A stretch of 64,000 nucleotides of DNA from Erythrobacteraceae bacterium WH01K (GTDB taxonomy: Bacteria; Pseudomonadota; Alphaproteobacteria; Sphingomonadales; Sphingomonadaceae), in assembly GCA_027941995.1 (NCBI GenBank), contig CP115966.1, positions 1,550,001 to 1,614,000 of the forward strand. The letters run 5' to 3'. Position numbers and translations under genes: made by a program. Position 1 is the first letter of the stretch, and each line of letters begins with the position of its first letter. A model generated the notes under the pieces. The model was not told where the DNA came from. It did not search any database and saw only the letters and a list, made by a program, of their open reading frames with translations. This document shows positions 16,275-24,797 of the stretch, piece after piece.

Positions 16275-17246
16275 TCACGCCGCCCCGCCGCGCACCGTGC
16301 CTGTGGAGATCGTTTGCGCGAAACGTTCCGGATCGACATTTCCGCCTGTCAGCATCACGACCGTATCGCTGTCGGTTTCCACCTTGCCGGCAATCACGGC
16401 GGCCAGTGCCGCTGCGCCGCCCGGTTCCACCACGAGGTTGAGGCGGGAGAAGGCGAACCGCTGGGCCTCGCGCACCTCGTCGTCGCAGACCGTCACGCCC
16501 GGATCGCTGCGCCCCTGTAGCACGCCGAGGTTTATCGGCTTCGTCGCATCGGGCTGCAGGGCGTCGCAGATGGTCTTGGGTTTGGGCTCGCCGACGGAGA
16601 CGATCTCGCCCCTCCGCAATGCCTGTCCCACCATGTCCCAGCCTTCCGGTTCGACCGGAACGATGGCGCTGTCCGGGCAGGCGAGGGCGATCCCGGCTGC
16701 CAGACCGCCGCCCCCGCAGCAGACGACGAAGCGCGAGGGATTGCGGCCGAGTTGCTCCGCTGCTTCTAGTCCGGCCGTGCCCTGACCCTCGATCACCCAG
16801 GGGTCGCCGAAGGCATGGACCAGCGTGCCGCCCTGTGCCCCGAGCACGGTAGCCGCGACCTCGTCCCGGTCCTCTCCCGGCCGATCGTAAAGGACGATTT
16901 TCGCGCCGAGAGTCTTTGTCGCCTCTATTTTTACGGGCGGTGCGTCGCGCGGCATCACGATGGTCGCCTCTATCCCCAGCCGTTTTGCCGCCCAAGCGAC
17001 GCCCTGCGCATGGTTCCCGCTGGATACGGCAACGACCCCGGCGTCCCGCTCGCTGGCCGAGAGGCTCGACAGGCGCCACCACGCGCCGCGTATCTTGAAC
17101 GCCCCGACTGGTTGCAGGCTCTCGACCTTTGCATGGAGCCGGACACCGTCGATCTCCAGCGGCAGGAGGGGCGTGGGCAGCAGGGGAAGGGCGCGCAGGC
17201 TGGCCAGCGCATCGTGCACGCCAGTGGATCGAGGTGTTCGGATCAT
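16275..17246 (-). CDS. threonine/serine dehydratase (PLP-dependent)
   Basis: The protein has 323 residues, the length of catabolic threonine or serine dehydratases without an ACT regulatory domain. The PLP-binding Lys51 is in VGAFKIRGA, the substrate loop is SSGNHAQGVA at about residues 75 to 84 and the phosphate-binding glycine loop CCGGGGLAAG lies near residue 176. It deaminates threonine to 2-oxobutyrate, or serine to pyruvate. 2-Oxobutyrate can yield propionyl-CoA, which the cluster at 40991..51112 could use, though the two regions are far apart. The gene is divergent from the carboxyspermidine dehydrogenase gene with 73 bases between them. A racemase activity cannot be excluded. Confidence 0.88.
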   Translation of the reverse strand: MIRTPRSTGVHDALASLRALPLLPTPLLPLEIDGVRLHAKVESLQPVGAFKIRGAWWRLSSLSASERDAGVVAVSSGNHAQGVAWAAKRLGIEATIVMPRDAPPVKIEATKTLGAKIVLYDRPGEDRDEVAATVLGAQGGTLVHAFGDPWVIEGQGTAGLEAAEQLGRNPSRFVVCCGGGGLAAGIALACPDSAIVPVEPEGWDMVGQALRRGEIVSVGEPKPKTICDALQPDATKPINLGVLQGRSDPGVTVCDDEVREAQRFAFSRLNLVVEPGGAAALAAVIAGKVETDSDTVVMLTGGNVDPERFAQTISTGTVRGGAA

Positions 17247-17319
17247 CTTGTCGTCCTAGCGCATTGGCTTATGTGAGCGGCAAGCAAATTCACCATTCAG
17301 CGTCCTGCAGGAGCCTTCG

Positions 17320-18543
17320 ATGTCGTCCAAATCCGCAACAGTTCTCGTAATCGGTGCCGGCGGCGTCAGTTCGGTCTGCGTCCACAAGATGGCGTTCAAC
17401 AAGGACATTTTCTCCGACATCCACCTCGCCAGCCGCACGAAATCGAAATGCGATGCGATTGCCGCCAGCGTGAAGGAGCGTGCCGGGGTCGACATCGCCA
17501 CCTACGAGATCGATGCCGAGGAAGTCCCGGCAATGGTCAACCTTATCAAGAAGGTGCAGCCCAGCCTCGTCGTGAACCTCGCGCTGCCTTACCAGGACCT
17601 GCCGATCATGGACGCATGCCTGGAGGCGGGCGTCGATTACCTGGACACCGCGAATTACGAGCCGAAGGACGAGGCGAAGTTCGAATACAAGTGGCAGTGG
17701 GCCTATCACGACCGGTTCAAGGACGCCGGGCTGATGGCGCTGCTGGGCTCCGGCTTCGACCCGGGCGTCACATCCGTCTTCACCATGTGGCTGAAGAAGC
17801 ACAAGCTGAAGACCATCCGCCAGCTCGACATCCTCGATTGCAACGGCGGCGACCACGGGCAGGCCTTTGCCACCAATTTCAATCCGGAAATAAACATCCG
17901 CGAAGTGACTGCGCCCGCGCGTCATTGGGAAAACGGCGAGTGGATCGAAACGCCCGCCATGCAGGTTTCGACCGAGTTCGACTTCGAGGCGGTCGGTCCG
18001 AAAAACGCCTACCTCATGTATCACGAGGAGCTGGAAAGCCTCGCGAAGTTCAATCCGGAACTGGAGCGCGCGCGTTTCTGGATGACCTTCGGCGACGAAT
18101 ACATCAAGCACCTGACCGTGCTGCAGAATGTCGGCATGACGGGGATCGAGCCGATCAAGTACCAGGGCAAGGAGATCATCCCCCTGCAATTCCTCGCCGC
18201 CGTGCTGCCCAAGCCCGAAACGCTGGGCGAGACGACCAAGGGCAACACCAATATCGGTGTCATCGCGACCGGCGAGGCGCTGGATGGCTCCGGCGAGAAG
18301 ACGTTCTACATCAACAATATCTGCAGCCACGAGGCGGCCTACGAGGAGACCGGCAACCAGGCGGTCAGCTACACCACCGGCGTGCCCGCCATGATCGGCT
18401 CGGCCATGATGGTGCAGGGCAAGTGGGCCGGTGACGGCGTGTTCAACATGGAAGAAATGGACCCCGATCCCTTCATGGACATGCTGAACGAACACGGCCT
18501 GCCCTGGCAGGTGAGGGAAATGGACGGACCGGTCGACTTCTAA
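17320..18543 (+). CDS. carboxy(nor)spermidine synthase/dehydrogenase, saccharopine dehydrogenase family
   Basis: This enzyme has 407 residues. An N-terminal Rossmann fold, VLVIGAGGVSSVCVHKMA, begins at about residue 8; the central LGSGFDPGVTSVFTMW (about residues 143 to 158) and GGDHGQAFATNFN (about 178 to 190) are typical of the carboxyspermidine synthase branch of the saccharopine dehydrogenase family. It condenses putrescine with aspartate semialdehyde and reduces the product with NADPH to carboxyspermidine. The decarboxylase for this product is at 19019 in the same unit, which supports the assignment over lysine metabolism. A small HEPN-like gene lies between the two. Confidence 0.9.
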   Translation: MSSKSATVLVIGAGGVSSVCVHKMAFNKDIFSDIHLASRTKSKCDAIAASVKERAGVDIATYEIDAEEVPAMVNLIKKVQPSLVVNLALPYQDLPIMDACLEAGVDYLDTANYEPKDEAKFEYKWQWAYHDRFKDAGLMALLGSGFDPGVTSVFTMWLKKHKLKTIRQLDILDCNGGDHGQAFATNFNPEINIREVTAPARHWENGEWIETPAMQVSTEFDFEAVGPKNAYLMYHEELESLAKFNPELERARFWMTFGDEYIKHLTVLQNVGMTGIEPIKYQGKEIIPLQFLAAVLPKPETLGETTKGNTNIGVIATGEALDGSGEKTFYINNICSHEAAYEETGNQAVSYTTGVPAMIGSAMMVQGKWAGDGVFNMEEMDPDPFMDMLNEHGLPWQVREMDGPVDF

Positions 18544-18548
18544 CCAGT

Positions 18549-19019
18549 ATGCAACTCACAGCTGAAGAAGTGTTGACCGACTGCCGACTCGCGCACGAGG
18601 CGATGGAAGCCGAGTCGGATCACGACTTGTTGCGAATCCAATGGATCGGAGCCTTAGCTCTCTTACGGTTGGTCGGAGATGTTCTTAACAAGGTAGACGG
18701 CAACAGGAGCGAACGGATCAAATCGTCTATTTTGCTCCAATTTCAGCAGGATCGGAATGACGAGATGTGTCGCGAATTTATCAAGGGTTCGCGCGATAGA
18801 GTCATTCACACGTACGACCATGACCTGCTGGACGTGAGCGAAATTCCGGTTTTGCTAGAGCACTCTGACGGAGAGTTAGAGAGACACGAATTGGACGAGT
18901 GTCTTTTTATGCCTCTGACCAAAGGTTACCGGGCGGGCGAAGATGCTCGGGATGTATATTCTGATGCAATCTCTTGGTGGGTTATGCACATCAACTCAAT
19001 AAAAGAGAGAATAGCTTGA
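18549..19019 (+). CDS. HEPN-like small protein inside the polyamine operon
   Basis: This product of 156 residues is all-helical by pattern, with no signal peptide. Residues 82 to 89 read RDRVIHTY, an RX4HXY motif placed after two long helices, which is the signature of HEPN nucleases such as HepT toxins. The surrounding text (SRDRVIHTYDHDLLDV) resembles that family closely. No nucleotidyltransferase antitoxin gene is adjacent. The gene is visibly more A/T-rich than its neighbours. It starts five bases after the dehydrogenase stop and its TGA overlaps the ATG of the decarboxylase by one base, so it is translated as part of the polyamine operon. HEPN membership is inferred from the motif; other functions remain possible. 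Confidence 0.66.
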   Translation: MQLTAEEVLTDCRLAHEAMEAESDHDLLRIQWIGALALLRLVGDVLNKVDGNRSERIKSSILLQFQQDRNDEMCREFIKGSRDRVIHTYDHDLLDVSEIPVLLEHSDGELERHELDECLFMPLTKGYRAGEDARDVYSDAISWWVMHINSIKERIA

Positions 19020-20194
19020 TGGAAACAAAAGCCGGCGATCCGGGCGCGTTTGCGCAGTTCGACCTATCGCGGGTCGACAGTCCCGCATTCGTCGTCGACG
19101 CGGCGAAGTTGCGGGCGAATTGCCAGGTGCTGGCAGCCATCCGGGACGAGGCGGACATCAAGGTGCTGAGTGCGCTCAAGGCGTTCTCGATGTTCTCGGT
19201 CGCGCCGCTTCTTGGCGAATATCTGGACGGCGTCTGCACCAGCGGTCTGTGGGAGGCACGCCTCGCCAGCGAGTTCTACGATGGCGAGATCAGCACCTAT
19301 TGCGCCGCCTACAAGCCGGAGGATCTGGAAGAGGTCTGCCGCCTGTCGGATCACGTGATTTTCAATTCGCCCAAGCAGATGGAGCGCGCGGCCCTGATCC
19401 TGGAACAGGCCAAGCTGACCGGTGGCGATGTCAGCGTGGGGCTGCGGATTAACCCGCAGGTGCCGACAGGCGAGGTTCCGCGCTACGATCCGTCCAGCCC
19501 CGGCAGTCGGCTCGGTTTCCCGCTCGACCAGTTGGAGCCCGAGCACATGGAAGGCGTGGAGGGTATCCACTTTCACAATCTGTGCGAGCAGGATTTCGAG
19601 CCGCTGGCGCAGACCTGGGACAAGGTGTTCGATGCGATCGAGCCATGGTTCGGGCAGCTCAAATGGATCAACATGGGCGGCGGGCATCACATCACCCGCG
19701 CCGATTACCAGCGCGAGGAGCTGGTGGAGTTCCTCAAGGATGCGAAGGAAGATACCGGCGCGGAAATCTATCTCGAGCCGGGCGAAGCGGTTGCGCTCGA
19801 TGCGGGTATCCTCGTCGGGACAATCCTCGACACCGGTGTGAACGGGGTGCCTTTCGCGATCACCGATGTATCCGCCACCTGCCACATGCCCGACGTGATC
19901 GAGGCACCGTATCGCCCGGCCATGCTGGGCGAGGGGGCAGGGCAAGGGGCCCCGGTGCGGCTCGGCGGCCCGTCCTGCCTCGCAGGCGACATCATCGGCG
20001 ATTACCACGTGGCCGGCGGCGCCAAGGCAGGCCAGCGTTTCGCGTTCCTGGACCAGGCGCATTATTCGATGGTGAAGACCAACACGTTCAACGGCGTTCC
20101 CTTGCCATCGATCTGGCTGTGGGACAGCGAAACCGACGCGCTGGAGCAGGTGAAGGCGTTCGGATACGAGGATTTTCGCAGCCGTCTGAGCTGA
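19019..20194 (+). CDS. nspC: carboxy(nor)spermidine decarboxylase
   Basis: A fold-III PLP decarboxylase of 391 residues. The PLP Lys54 lies in LSALKAFSMFS; GIHFHNLCEQDFEPL near residue 180 and WINMGGGHHIT near residue 217 are characteristic of the carboxynorspermidine decarboxylase branch. EPGEAVALDAG and the C-terminal DQAHYSMVKTNTFNG are also typical. It converts carboxyspermidine to spermidine in the cytosol. The ATG at 19019 overlaps the stop of the HEPN-like gene. Together with the dehydrogenase upstream and the amino acid decarboxylase downstream it gives a complete route from ornithine (or lysine) to spermidine (or an aminopropyl-cadaverine). Confidence 0.92.
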   Translation: METKAGDPGAFAQFDLSRVDSPAFVVDAAKLRANCQVLAAIRDEADIKVLSALKAFSMFSVAPLLGEYLDGVCTSGLWEARLASEFYDGEISTYCAAYKPEDLEEVCRLSDHVIFNSPKQMERAALILEQAKLTGGDVSVGLRINPQVPTGEVPRYDPSSPGSRLGFPLDQLEPEHMEGVEGIHFHNLCEQDFEPLAQTWDKVFDAIEPWFGQLKWINMGGGHHITRADYQREELVEFLKDAKEDTGAEIYLEPGEAVALDAGILVGTILDTGVNGVPFAITDVSATCHMPDVIEAPYRPAMLGEGAGQGAPVRLGGPSCLAGDIIGDYHVAGGAKAGQRFAFLDQAHYSMVKTNTFNGVPLPSIWLWDSETDALEQVKAFGYEDFRSRLS

Positions 20195-20287
20195 GCGCAC
20201 GATCCATCGCAGATCAGCCCCGAAGCACCCCTTAGAAACTTGCGGAAGGCACAGGCGGTATTCACTTGCGTTTCATGAAGTACGATT

Positions 20288-20328
20288 TATATGCGCGCCT
20301 CCTGCTGCCCCGCCCCCGGAAATGGGGG
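20288..20328 (+). promoter_or_regulatory. possible promoter and leader hairpin of the amino acid decarboxylase
   Basis: TTGCGT (20266..20271) and TATATG (20288..20293), 16 bases apart, could be a weak promoter. A hairpin CCCCC (20313..20317) with GGGGG (20324..20328) follows in the presumed leader. Alphaproteobacterial ornithine decarboxylase genes are known to carry a conserved leader RNA (speF motif); I cannot confirm a match here. Confidence 0.3.
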
Positions 20329-20350
20329 GACTTCCTAACCGCAAGGCAGC

Positions 20351-21598
20351 GTGTCGTTTCACGGTCCGCAAGGATTGTTTAGGGGGTCCCTTGAGTTGCA
20401 GCATTTTCCCGACGCCAAGGCTGTAGTCCGCGCGCTTTCGCCGGATGAACCGGTCATTCTCAACCGTCCGCACGCAGCAGCGCGCGCGGCGCGTTTCTTT
20501 GTCGAGAAATTCCCGGGCAAGTCGCTCTATGCCGTGAAGGCCAATCCCTCGCCGGATCTCGTGAAGATCCTGTGGGACAATGGCGTGACGCATTACGACG
20601 TCGCCTCGATTGCAGAGGTGCGGATGGTGCGCTCGGTCCTGCCCGATGCAACGCTGTGCTTCATGCACCCGATCAAGGCGCCGGGCGCCATTCGAGAAGC
20701 CTATCGCCAGCACGGTGTGAAGACGTTCAGTCTCGACAGCGTCGAGGAACTGGAAAAGATCGTCGAGGCCTGCCGCGACGAGGACGGCAATCCCGCAACC
20801 GACCTGCGCCTTTGCGTGCGCCTGCGCGTGTCGAGCGAGCATGCGGCCCTGTCGCTGGCGGCCAAGTTCGGCTGCGACCTGACCGAGGCGCCGGCCCTGT
20901 TGCAGGTCGCTCGCCAGCATGCGGACTGGCTGGGCGTGTGCTTCCATGTCGGCAGCCAGGCGATGAGCCCGTTTGCCTTCGTGCAGGCGCTGGACCGCAC
21001 CCGCGCCGCCATCGCAGAGGCGTCGGTCGTGATCGACATGATCGACGTGGGCGGCGGCTTCCCGAGCATCTATCCCGGAATGGAGCCGCCACCGCTGGAA
21101 GATTATTTCCAGATCATCCACCAGCATTTCTACGCGCTGCCCATCGCCTACAACGCCGAACTGTGGTGCGAGCCCGGCCGCGCGCTGTCGGCGGAATATT
21201 CTTCGCTGGTGGTCAAGGTGGAGAAACGCCGGGGCGACGAGCTCTACATCAACGACGGGGCCTATGGCGCGCTGTTCGATGCTGCGCATGTCGACTGGAA
21301 ATTCCCGGTCAAGCCGCTGGAAGACGACCTGATCAAGCCGGACATGGACTTCGCGTTCTACGGTCCGACCTGCGACGATGCCGATTACATGCCCGGTCCC
21401 TTCGCGCTGCCGGAGGATATCCAGGCAGGCGACTACATCGAGATCGGGATGCTGGGTGCGTATGGCGCCGCGATGAAAACCGGCTTCAACGGCTTTGGCG
21501 AGGCAATCAGCATCGACGTGGAAGACGAGCCGATGGCGAGCCTGTACCGCGGCGACCGCGATCGCCCGGCGACCGACAACGTGGTCAATCTGCGCTGA
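20351..21598 (+). CDS. ornithine/lysine decarboxylase, type III PLP enzyme
   Basis: An alanine-racemase-fold decarboxylase of up to 415 residues, like eukaryotic ornithine decarboxylase. PLP Lys63 is in KSLYAVKANPSPDLVK (numbering from the GTG at 20351). The glycine loop MIDVGGGFPSIYPG is near residue 235, the phosphate-binding EPGRALSAE follows, and the catalytic cysteine is in YGPTCDDADYMPGP near residue 340. It makes putrescine from ornithine, or cadaverine from lysine, which feeds the dehydrogenase/decarboxylase pair upstream. The start is uncertain: GTG 20351 has a weak AAGG site, while TTG 20396 has AGGGGG nine bases upstream and would remove 15 residues before QHFPDAK. Confidence 0.9.
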   Translation: MSFHGPQGLFRGSLELQHFPDAKAVVRALSPDEPVILNRPHAAARAARFFVEKFPGKSLYAVKANPSPDLVKILWDNGVTHYDVASIAEVRMVRSVLPDATLCFMHPIKAPGAIREAYRQHGVKTFSLDSVEELEKIVEACRDEDGNPATDLRLCVRLRVSSEHAALSLAAKFGCDLTEAPALLQVARQHADWLGVCFHVGSQAMSPFAFVQALDRTRAAIAEASVVIDMIDVGGGFPSIYPGMEPPPLEDYFQIIHQHFYALPIAYNAELWCEPGRALSAEYSSLVVKVEKRRGDELYINDGAYGALFDAAHVDWKFPVKPLEDDLIKPDMDFAFYGPTCDDADYMPGPFALPEDIQAGDYIEIGMLGAYGAAMKTGFNGFGEAISIDVEDEPMASLYRGDRDRPATDNVVNLR

Positions 21599-21736
21599 GT
21601 TTTGCGGGGATTTCCCGGGGGGAGGGTGCCGACTGGACCTTCGTCTTAAAGGGGGAGATTCGACAGCAGGTTCAGCCGGCAGGTTTTATTTGGGAACCGG
21701 CGCCGCGATTAACAGCCTGACCCGAAGTCCATGGCT

Positions 21737-22405
21737 TCAGATACCGGCCTCTACCGCGATGCGGACGAGGTCGGCACTGGAGCTCAGCCCCAGCTTCTCC
21801 ATCGCCAGGCCGCGGTGCATCTTGACCGTCTTTTCCGACAGGCCAAGCTCGGCGGCAACCTGCTTGTTGCGCAGGCCCGATGCCACCATCCGGGTCACTT
21901 CGAGCTGGCGCGGCGAAAGGGTCTTGAGCGCTTCCGTCGCGCGGCGCTGGCGACCGATCGATACGCTGGACTGGTCTTCCGACACCTCTACCTGGCTGCC
22001 GAGGAAAAACTGCAACTCGTCGTCGTCGCTATAGATCGGCGCGACCAGAACGGCATTGCGGAACGGGGTTCCGTCCTTCTTGTAATTCAGGATCTCGACC
22101 AGAACCGGCTTGCGCTCTCTCACGCCTTCGCGGATGCGCTCCGTCAGCCAAGGTTCGGTGCCTTCGCCCGCCAGGAAGCGGCAATTGCGACCGACGCATT
22201 CCTCGGCAGAGAAACCGGTCAGTTCCTCGAATGCCTTGTTGACGGCGACCAGCGGATTGTCGGGCAGGCGCGGATCGGAAACGACGGATGCAATCGGGCT
22301 CGCCTCGATCAGGGTCAGGACCCATTCCGGCGGAGGCTCGAATGATACGGGAGGCTGGTTCTTGTCCGAACCGTTCGATGGCTTTCCGTCACTCATGACA
22401 CGCAT
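21737..22405 (-). CDS. LOV-HTH blue-light-responsive transcription factor, EL222 type
   Basis: This protein has 222 residues. Residues 30 to 140 are a LOV photosensor domain: GRNCRFLAG at 72 to 80 places the flavin-adduct cysteine at position 75. A LuxR-type helix-turn-helix follows, with [20 protein letters not shown] and [17 protein letters not shown]. As I remember the sequence of EL222 from Erythrobacter litoralis, the length and the positions of Val41, Leu52, Cys75, Ala79 and Val121 are the same. In EL222, blue light releases the HTH so that it dimerises and binds DNA. The gene lies 42 bases downstream of the c-di-GMP gene on the same strand, suggesting co-transcription. The start may be ATG 22405 or ATG 22396. 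Confidence 0.95.
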   Translation of the reverse strand: MRVMSDGKPSNGSDKNQPPVSFEPPPEWVLTLIEASPIASVVSDPRLPDNPLVAVNKAFEELTGFSAEECVGRNCRFLAGEGTEPWLTERIREGVRERKPVLVEILNYKKDGTPFRNAVLVAPIYSDDDELQFFLGSQVEVSEDQSSVSIGRQRRATEALKTLSPRQLEVTRMVASGLRNKQVAAELGLSEKTVKMHRGLAMEKLGLSSSADLVRIAVEAGI

Positions 22406-22447
22406 ATCGGTGCGAATTGCAACGAAATCAACTTATCTTGTGGACTT

Positions 22448-24679
22448 TCAGCCCAGGCCTTTCCCGCCGACCTGGATTTCCATGAATTGCGGCTTGCTCG
22501 TCGGCTTGCCGGAGATCGCCTCGTGCGGATAGCGGCCTTCCGGAATCGAAGTGAGCGGCATCCCCGCAGCGGCAAGCGCATAGGGAGAGACCCGGTGCCG
22601 CGTGCAAAGGCCGCCGGCCCCGTCGCTCACCAGCGGGGATTCGAACTCGACCGCGATGGTCGCATCCCGCGAACGCTTCACTTCGCACACGACCAGCTGT
22701 CCGCCGCCAAGGTCGAGCACCAGCGGCGTCCCCACCGGAACGCCGGCCAGTCCCTCGATACGCGAACCGCGCGTCGACAGGTCGCGCATCGTGGCGGTAT
22801 AATGATGATCGTCGTGAATGATGCCGATCTTGCGGAACACGGAGCGTCGCTCGCTGCGATACTTGTCCGGCCCTTCCGGCTCGATCTTGAAACTGCCGCT
22901 TTCGATGCATTGCAGGATGACCTCCTGCGTAAGCGCCTTCGAATAGAGCCAGCCCTGGATCAGCTTCGCGCCCTTGTCGCGCACGACCTTCAGCTGGTCG
23001 AACGCTTCGACGCCCTCGACCGTGGTTTCCATGCTCAGCGCATTGGACAGGCCGACGATGGCAGCGATGATCTTGGCGCTGTTCTGCTCCTGCTCGGTAC
23101 AGGAATCGACGAAGCTGCGGTCTACCTTGATCTTGTCGAACGGGGCGGAGCGCAGGTAGCTGAGCGAGGAATATCCTGTTCCGAAATCGTCCAGAGCCAG
23201 CCTCACGCCGAGACCCTTCAGCGTCTTGAAGGTTTCGTCGGTCGCTTCGAAATCGCCGAGGAAGATCGTCTCGGTCAGTTCCAGTTCCAGGCGTCCGGGC
23301 TCGAAGCCGCTATGGGCAAGGACATTGGCCACGACTTCGGGGAAGTTGCGCGTGGCGAACTGCACCGGCGAGACATTGACCGCGACCTTCACCGTCGACG
23401 GCCACTCGGATGCATCCTTGCACGCCTGGCGCAGGGCCCATTCGCCCATCTGGTTGATGAGGTCGCTTTCCTCCGCAACCGGGATGAACTGCGCCGGGCT
23501 TACGAAACCGCGTTCCTCGTGCTGCCAGCGCATCAGCGCTTCCATGCAGACCACCGTGTTGTCGACCGCGTCGACCACGGGCTGGTAATGCAGTTCCAGA
23601 TCCCCATTCGCCAGGGCTTCGCGCAAATCGTCGAGCAGCGCCTGTCGCTCCTGCTCTTCGTCCTTCAGGTCGCTCGCATAGAAACGAAACTGGCCTCGTC
23701 CGCCGTTCTTTGCCGCGTAGAGCGAAAGATCGGATGCCTTCGCCAGTTCCTCCCGCTCCAGCCCGTCATAGGGCGCGATGGCGATGCCGACGGACGTGCC
23801 GATGACGGCGCGCTTGTCATCTTCCAGGGGGTAGGGCTGGCTGACGATGGCGATGATCTTCTCGGCGATCTCGCCCAGGGTCCCGCGATCGTCGATATCG
23901 GGCAGGATGATCTGGAATTCGTCGCCGCCAAGGCGTCCGACTTCGCCGCGATTGCCGATGATCGACTTGATCCGTTCCGATGCCTGAACCAGCACGCTGT
24001 CCCCGGCCGCATGGCCGAGCGTGTCGTTGACCTGCTTGAACTTGTCGAGGTCGAGCATCATCAGCGCGCAGGCCCGTTCCGCCTGCCGGTAGCTGGCCAA
24101 AATCGAGTCGAGCCGCTTGTTCATGTAATGGCGGTTGGCGAGGCCGGTGAGGGAATCGAATTCCGCCAGCCGGGAATCGATCAGCTTGCGCTCGTATTCG
24201 ACTGAGACATCCTCGGCATAGCCGCGATAGCCGACGAAATTGCCGTTCGCATCGAACTTGGGATGCGCGGTCAGCGTCCACCAGGTCTGCTTCACGTCAT
24301 GCCGGGACTTGCCGAGCGCATAGCGAACCGTCAGCCCGTTCAGCTTCGTGTGCGCTTTCAGCTGGAAACTGAAGGGACGCTGGGTGCCCTGATCGGGATT
24401 GTCCGGATCGGTCTCGAACAGTTCGACGACTTTCTGGCCGACCAGTTCTTCCGGCTGCTTGCCGACCGAACCGGCAGCGGCTTCGGTGATGTAGGTCAGG
24501 CGCCCTTCGGCATCGCTGGCCCATATCCACCCGATCCCCGCATCCTCGATATCCTCCATGACCTGGAGACGGGTTTCGCCGAAGTGCCCCGGCTTGGACT
24601 GTGCATCGTTTGCAGCTGCAGCGGCATCGCCGGCGTCACCGCGGCTACCCAGACTGCTCAGGATTGAACGCACCGACAT
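22448..24679 (-). CDS. PAS-GGDEF-EAL-PilZ cyclic-di-GMP signalling protein
   Basis: The product has 743 residues and no membrane segment. A PAS domain covers about residues 40 to 165, a diguanylate cyclase domain 170 to 335 with intact GGDEF at 251 to 255, and a phosphodiesterase domain 345 to 595 with EAL at 380 to 382 and the DDFGTGYSSLSYL loop. A PilZ-like c-di-GMP binding domain follows from about residue 630 (RSERRSVFRK, then DLSTRGSRIEG). The inhibitory I-site RxxD before GGDEF is not present (RGEV). Both activities appear possible by motif, with PilZ sensing the product. It lies directly upstream of the LOV regulator on the same strand. Confidence 0.92.
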   Translation of the reverse strand: MSVRSILSSLGSRGDAGDAAAAANDAQSKPGHFGETRLQVMEDIEDAGIGWIWASDAEGRLTYITEAAAGSVGKQPEELVGQKVVELFETDPDNPDQGTQRPFSFQLKAHTKLNGLTVRYALGKSRHDVKQTWWTLTAHPKFDANGNFVGYRGYAEDVSVEYERKLIDSRLAEFDSLTGLANRHYMNKRLDSILASYRQAERACALMMLDLDKFKQVNDTLGHAAGDSVLVQASERIKSIIGNRGEVGRLGGDEFQIILPDIDDRGTLGEIAEKIIAIVSQPYPLEDDKRAVIGTSVGIAIAPYDGLEREELAKASDLSLYAAKNGGRGQFRFYASDLKDEEQERQALLDDLREALANGDLELHYQPVVDAVDNTVVCMEALMRWQHEERGFVSPAQFIPVAEESDLINQMGEWALRQACKDASEWPSTVKVAVNVSPVQFATRNFPEVVANVLAHSGFEPGRLELELTETIFLGDFEATDETFKTLKGLGVRLALDDFGTGYSSLSYLRSAPFDKIKVDRSFVDSCTEQEQNSAKIIAAIVGLSNALSMETTVEGVEAFDQLKVVRDKGAKLIQGWLYSKALTQEVILQCIESGSFKIEPEGPDKYRSERRSVFRKIGIIHDDHHYTATMRDLSTRGSRIEGLAGVPVGTPLVLDLGGGQLVVCEVKRSRDATIAVEFESPLVSDGAGGLCTRHRVSPYALAAAGMPLTSIPEGRYPHEAISGKPTSKPQFMEIQVGGKGLG

Positions 24680-24797
24680 TGCTGTGGTGACCTGCCTTTC
24701 TTGCGACCTTTGAAGGCTGCAATAGGCACTGCGTGGTTAATAACCCCCTAAGTCGGGGGCCGCCACCAAGGCTTGCGATGGACCCGCAGTCTCCCGG

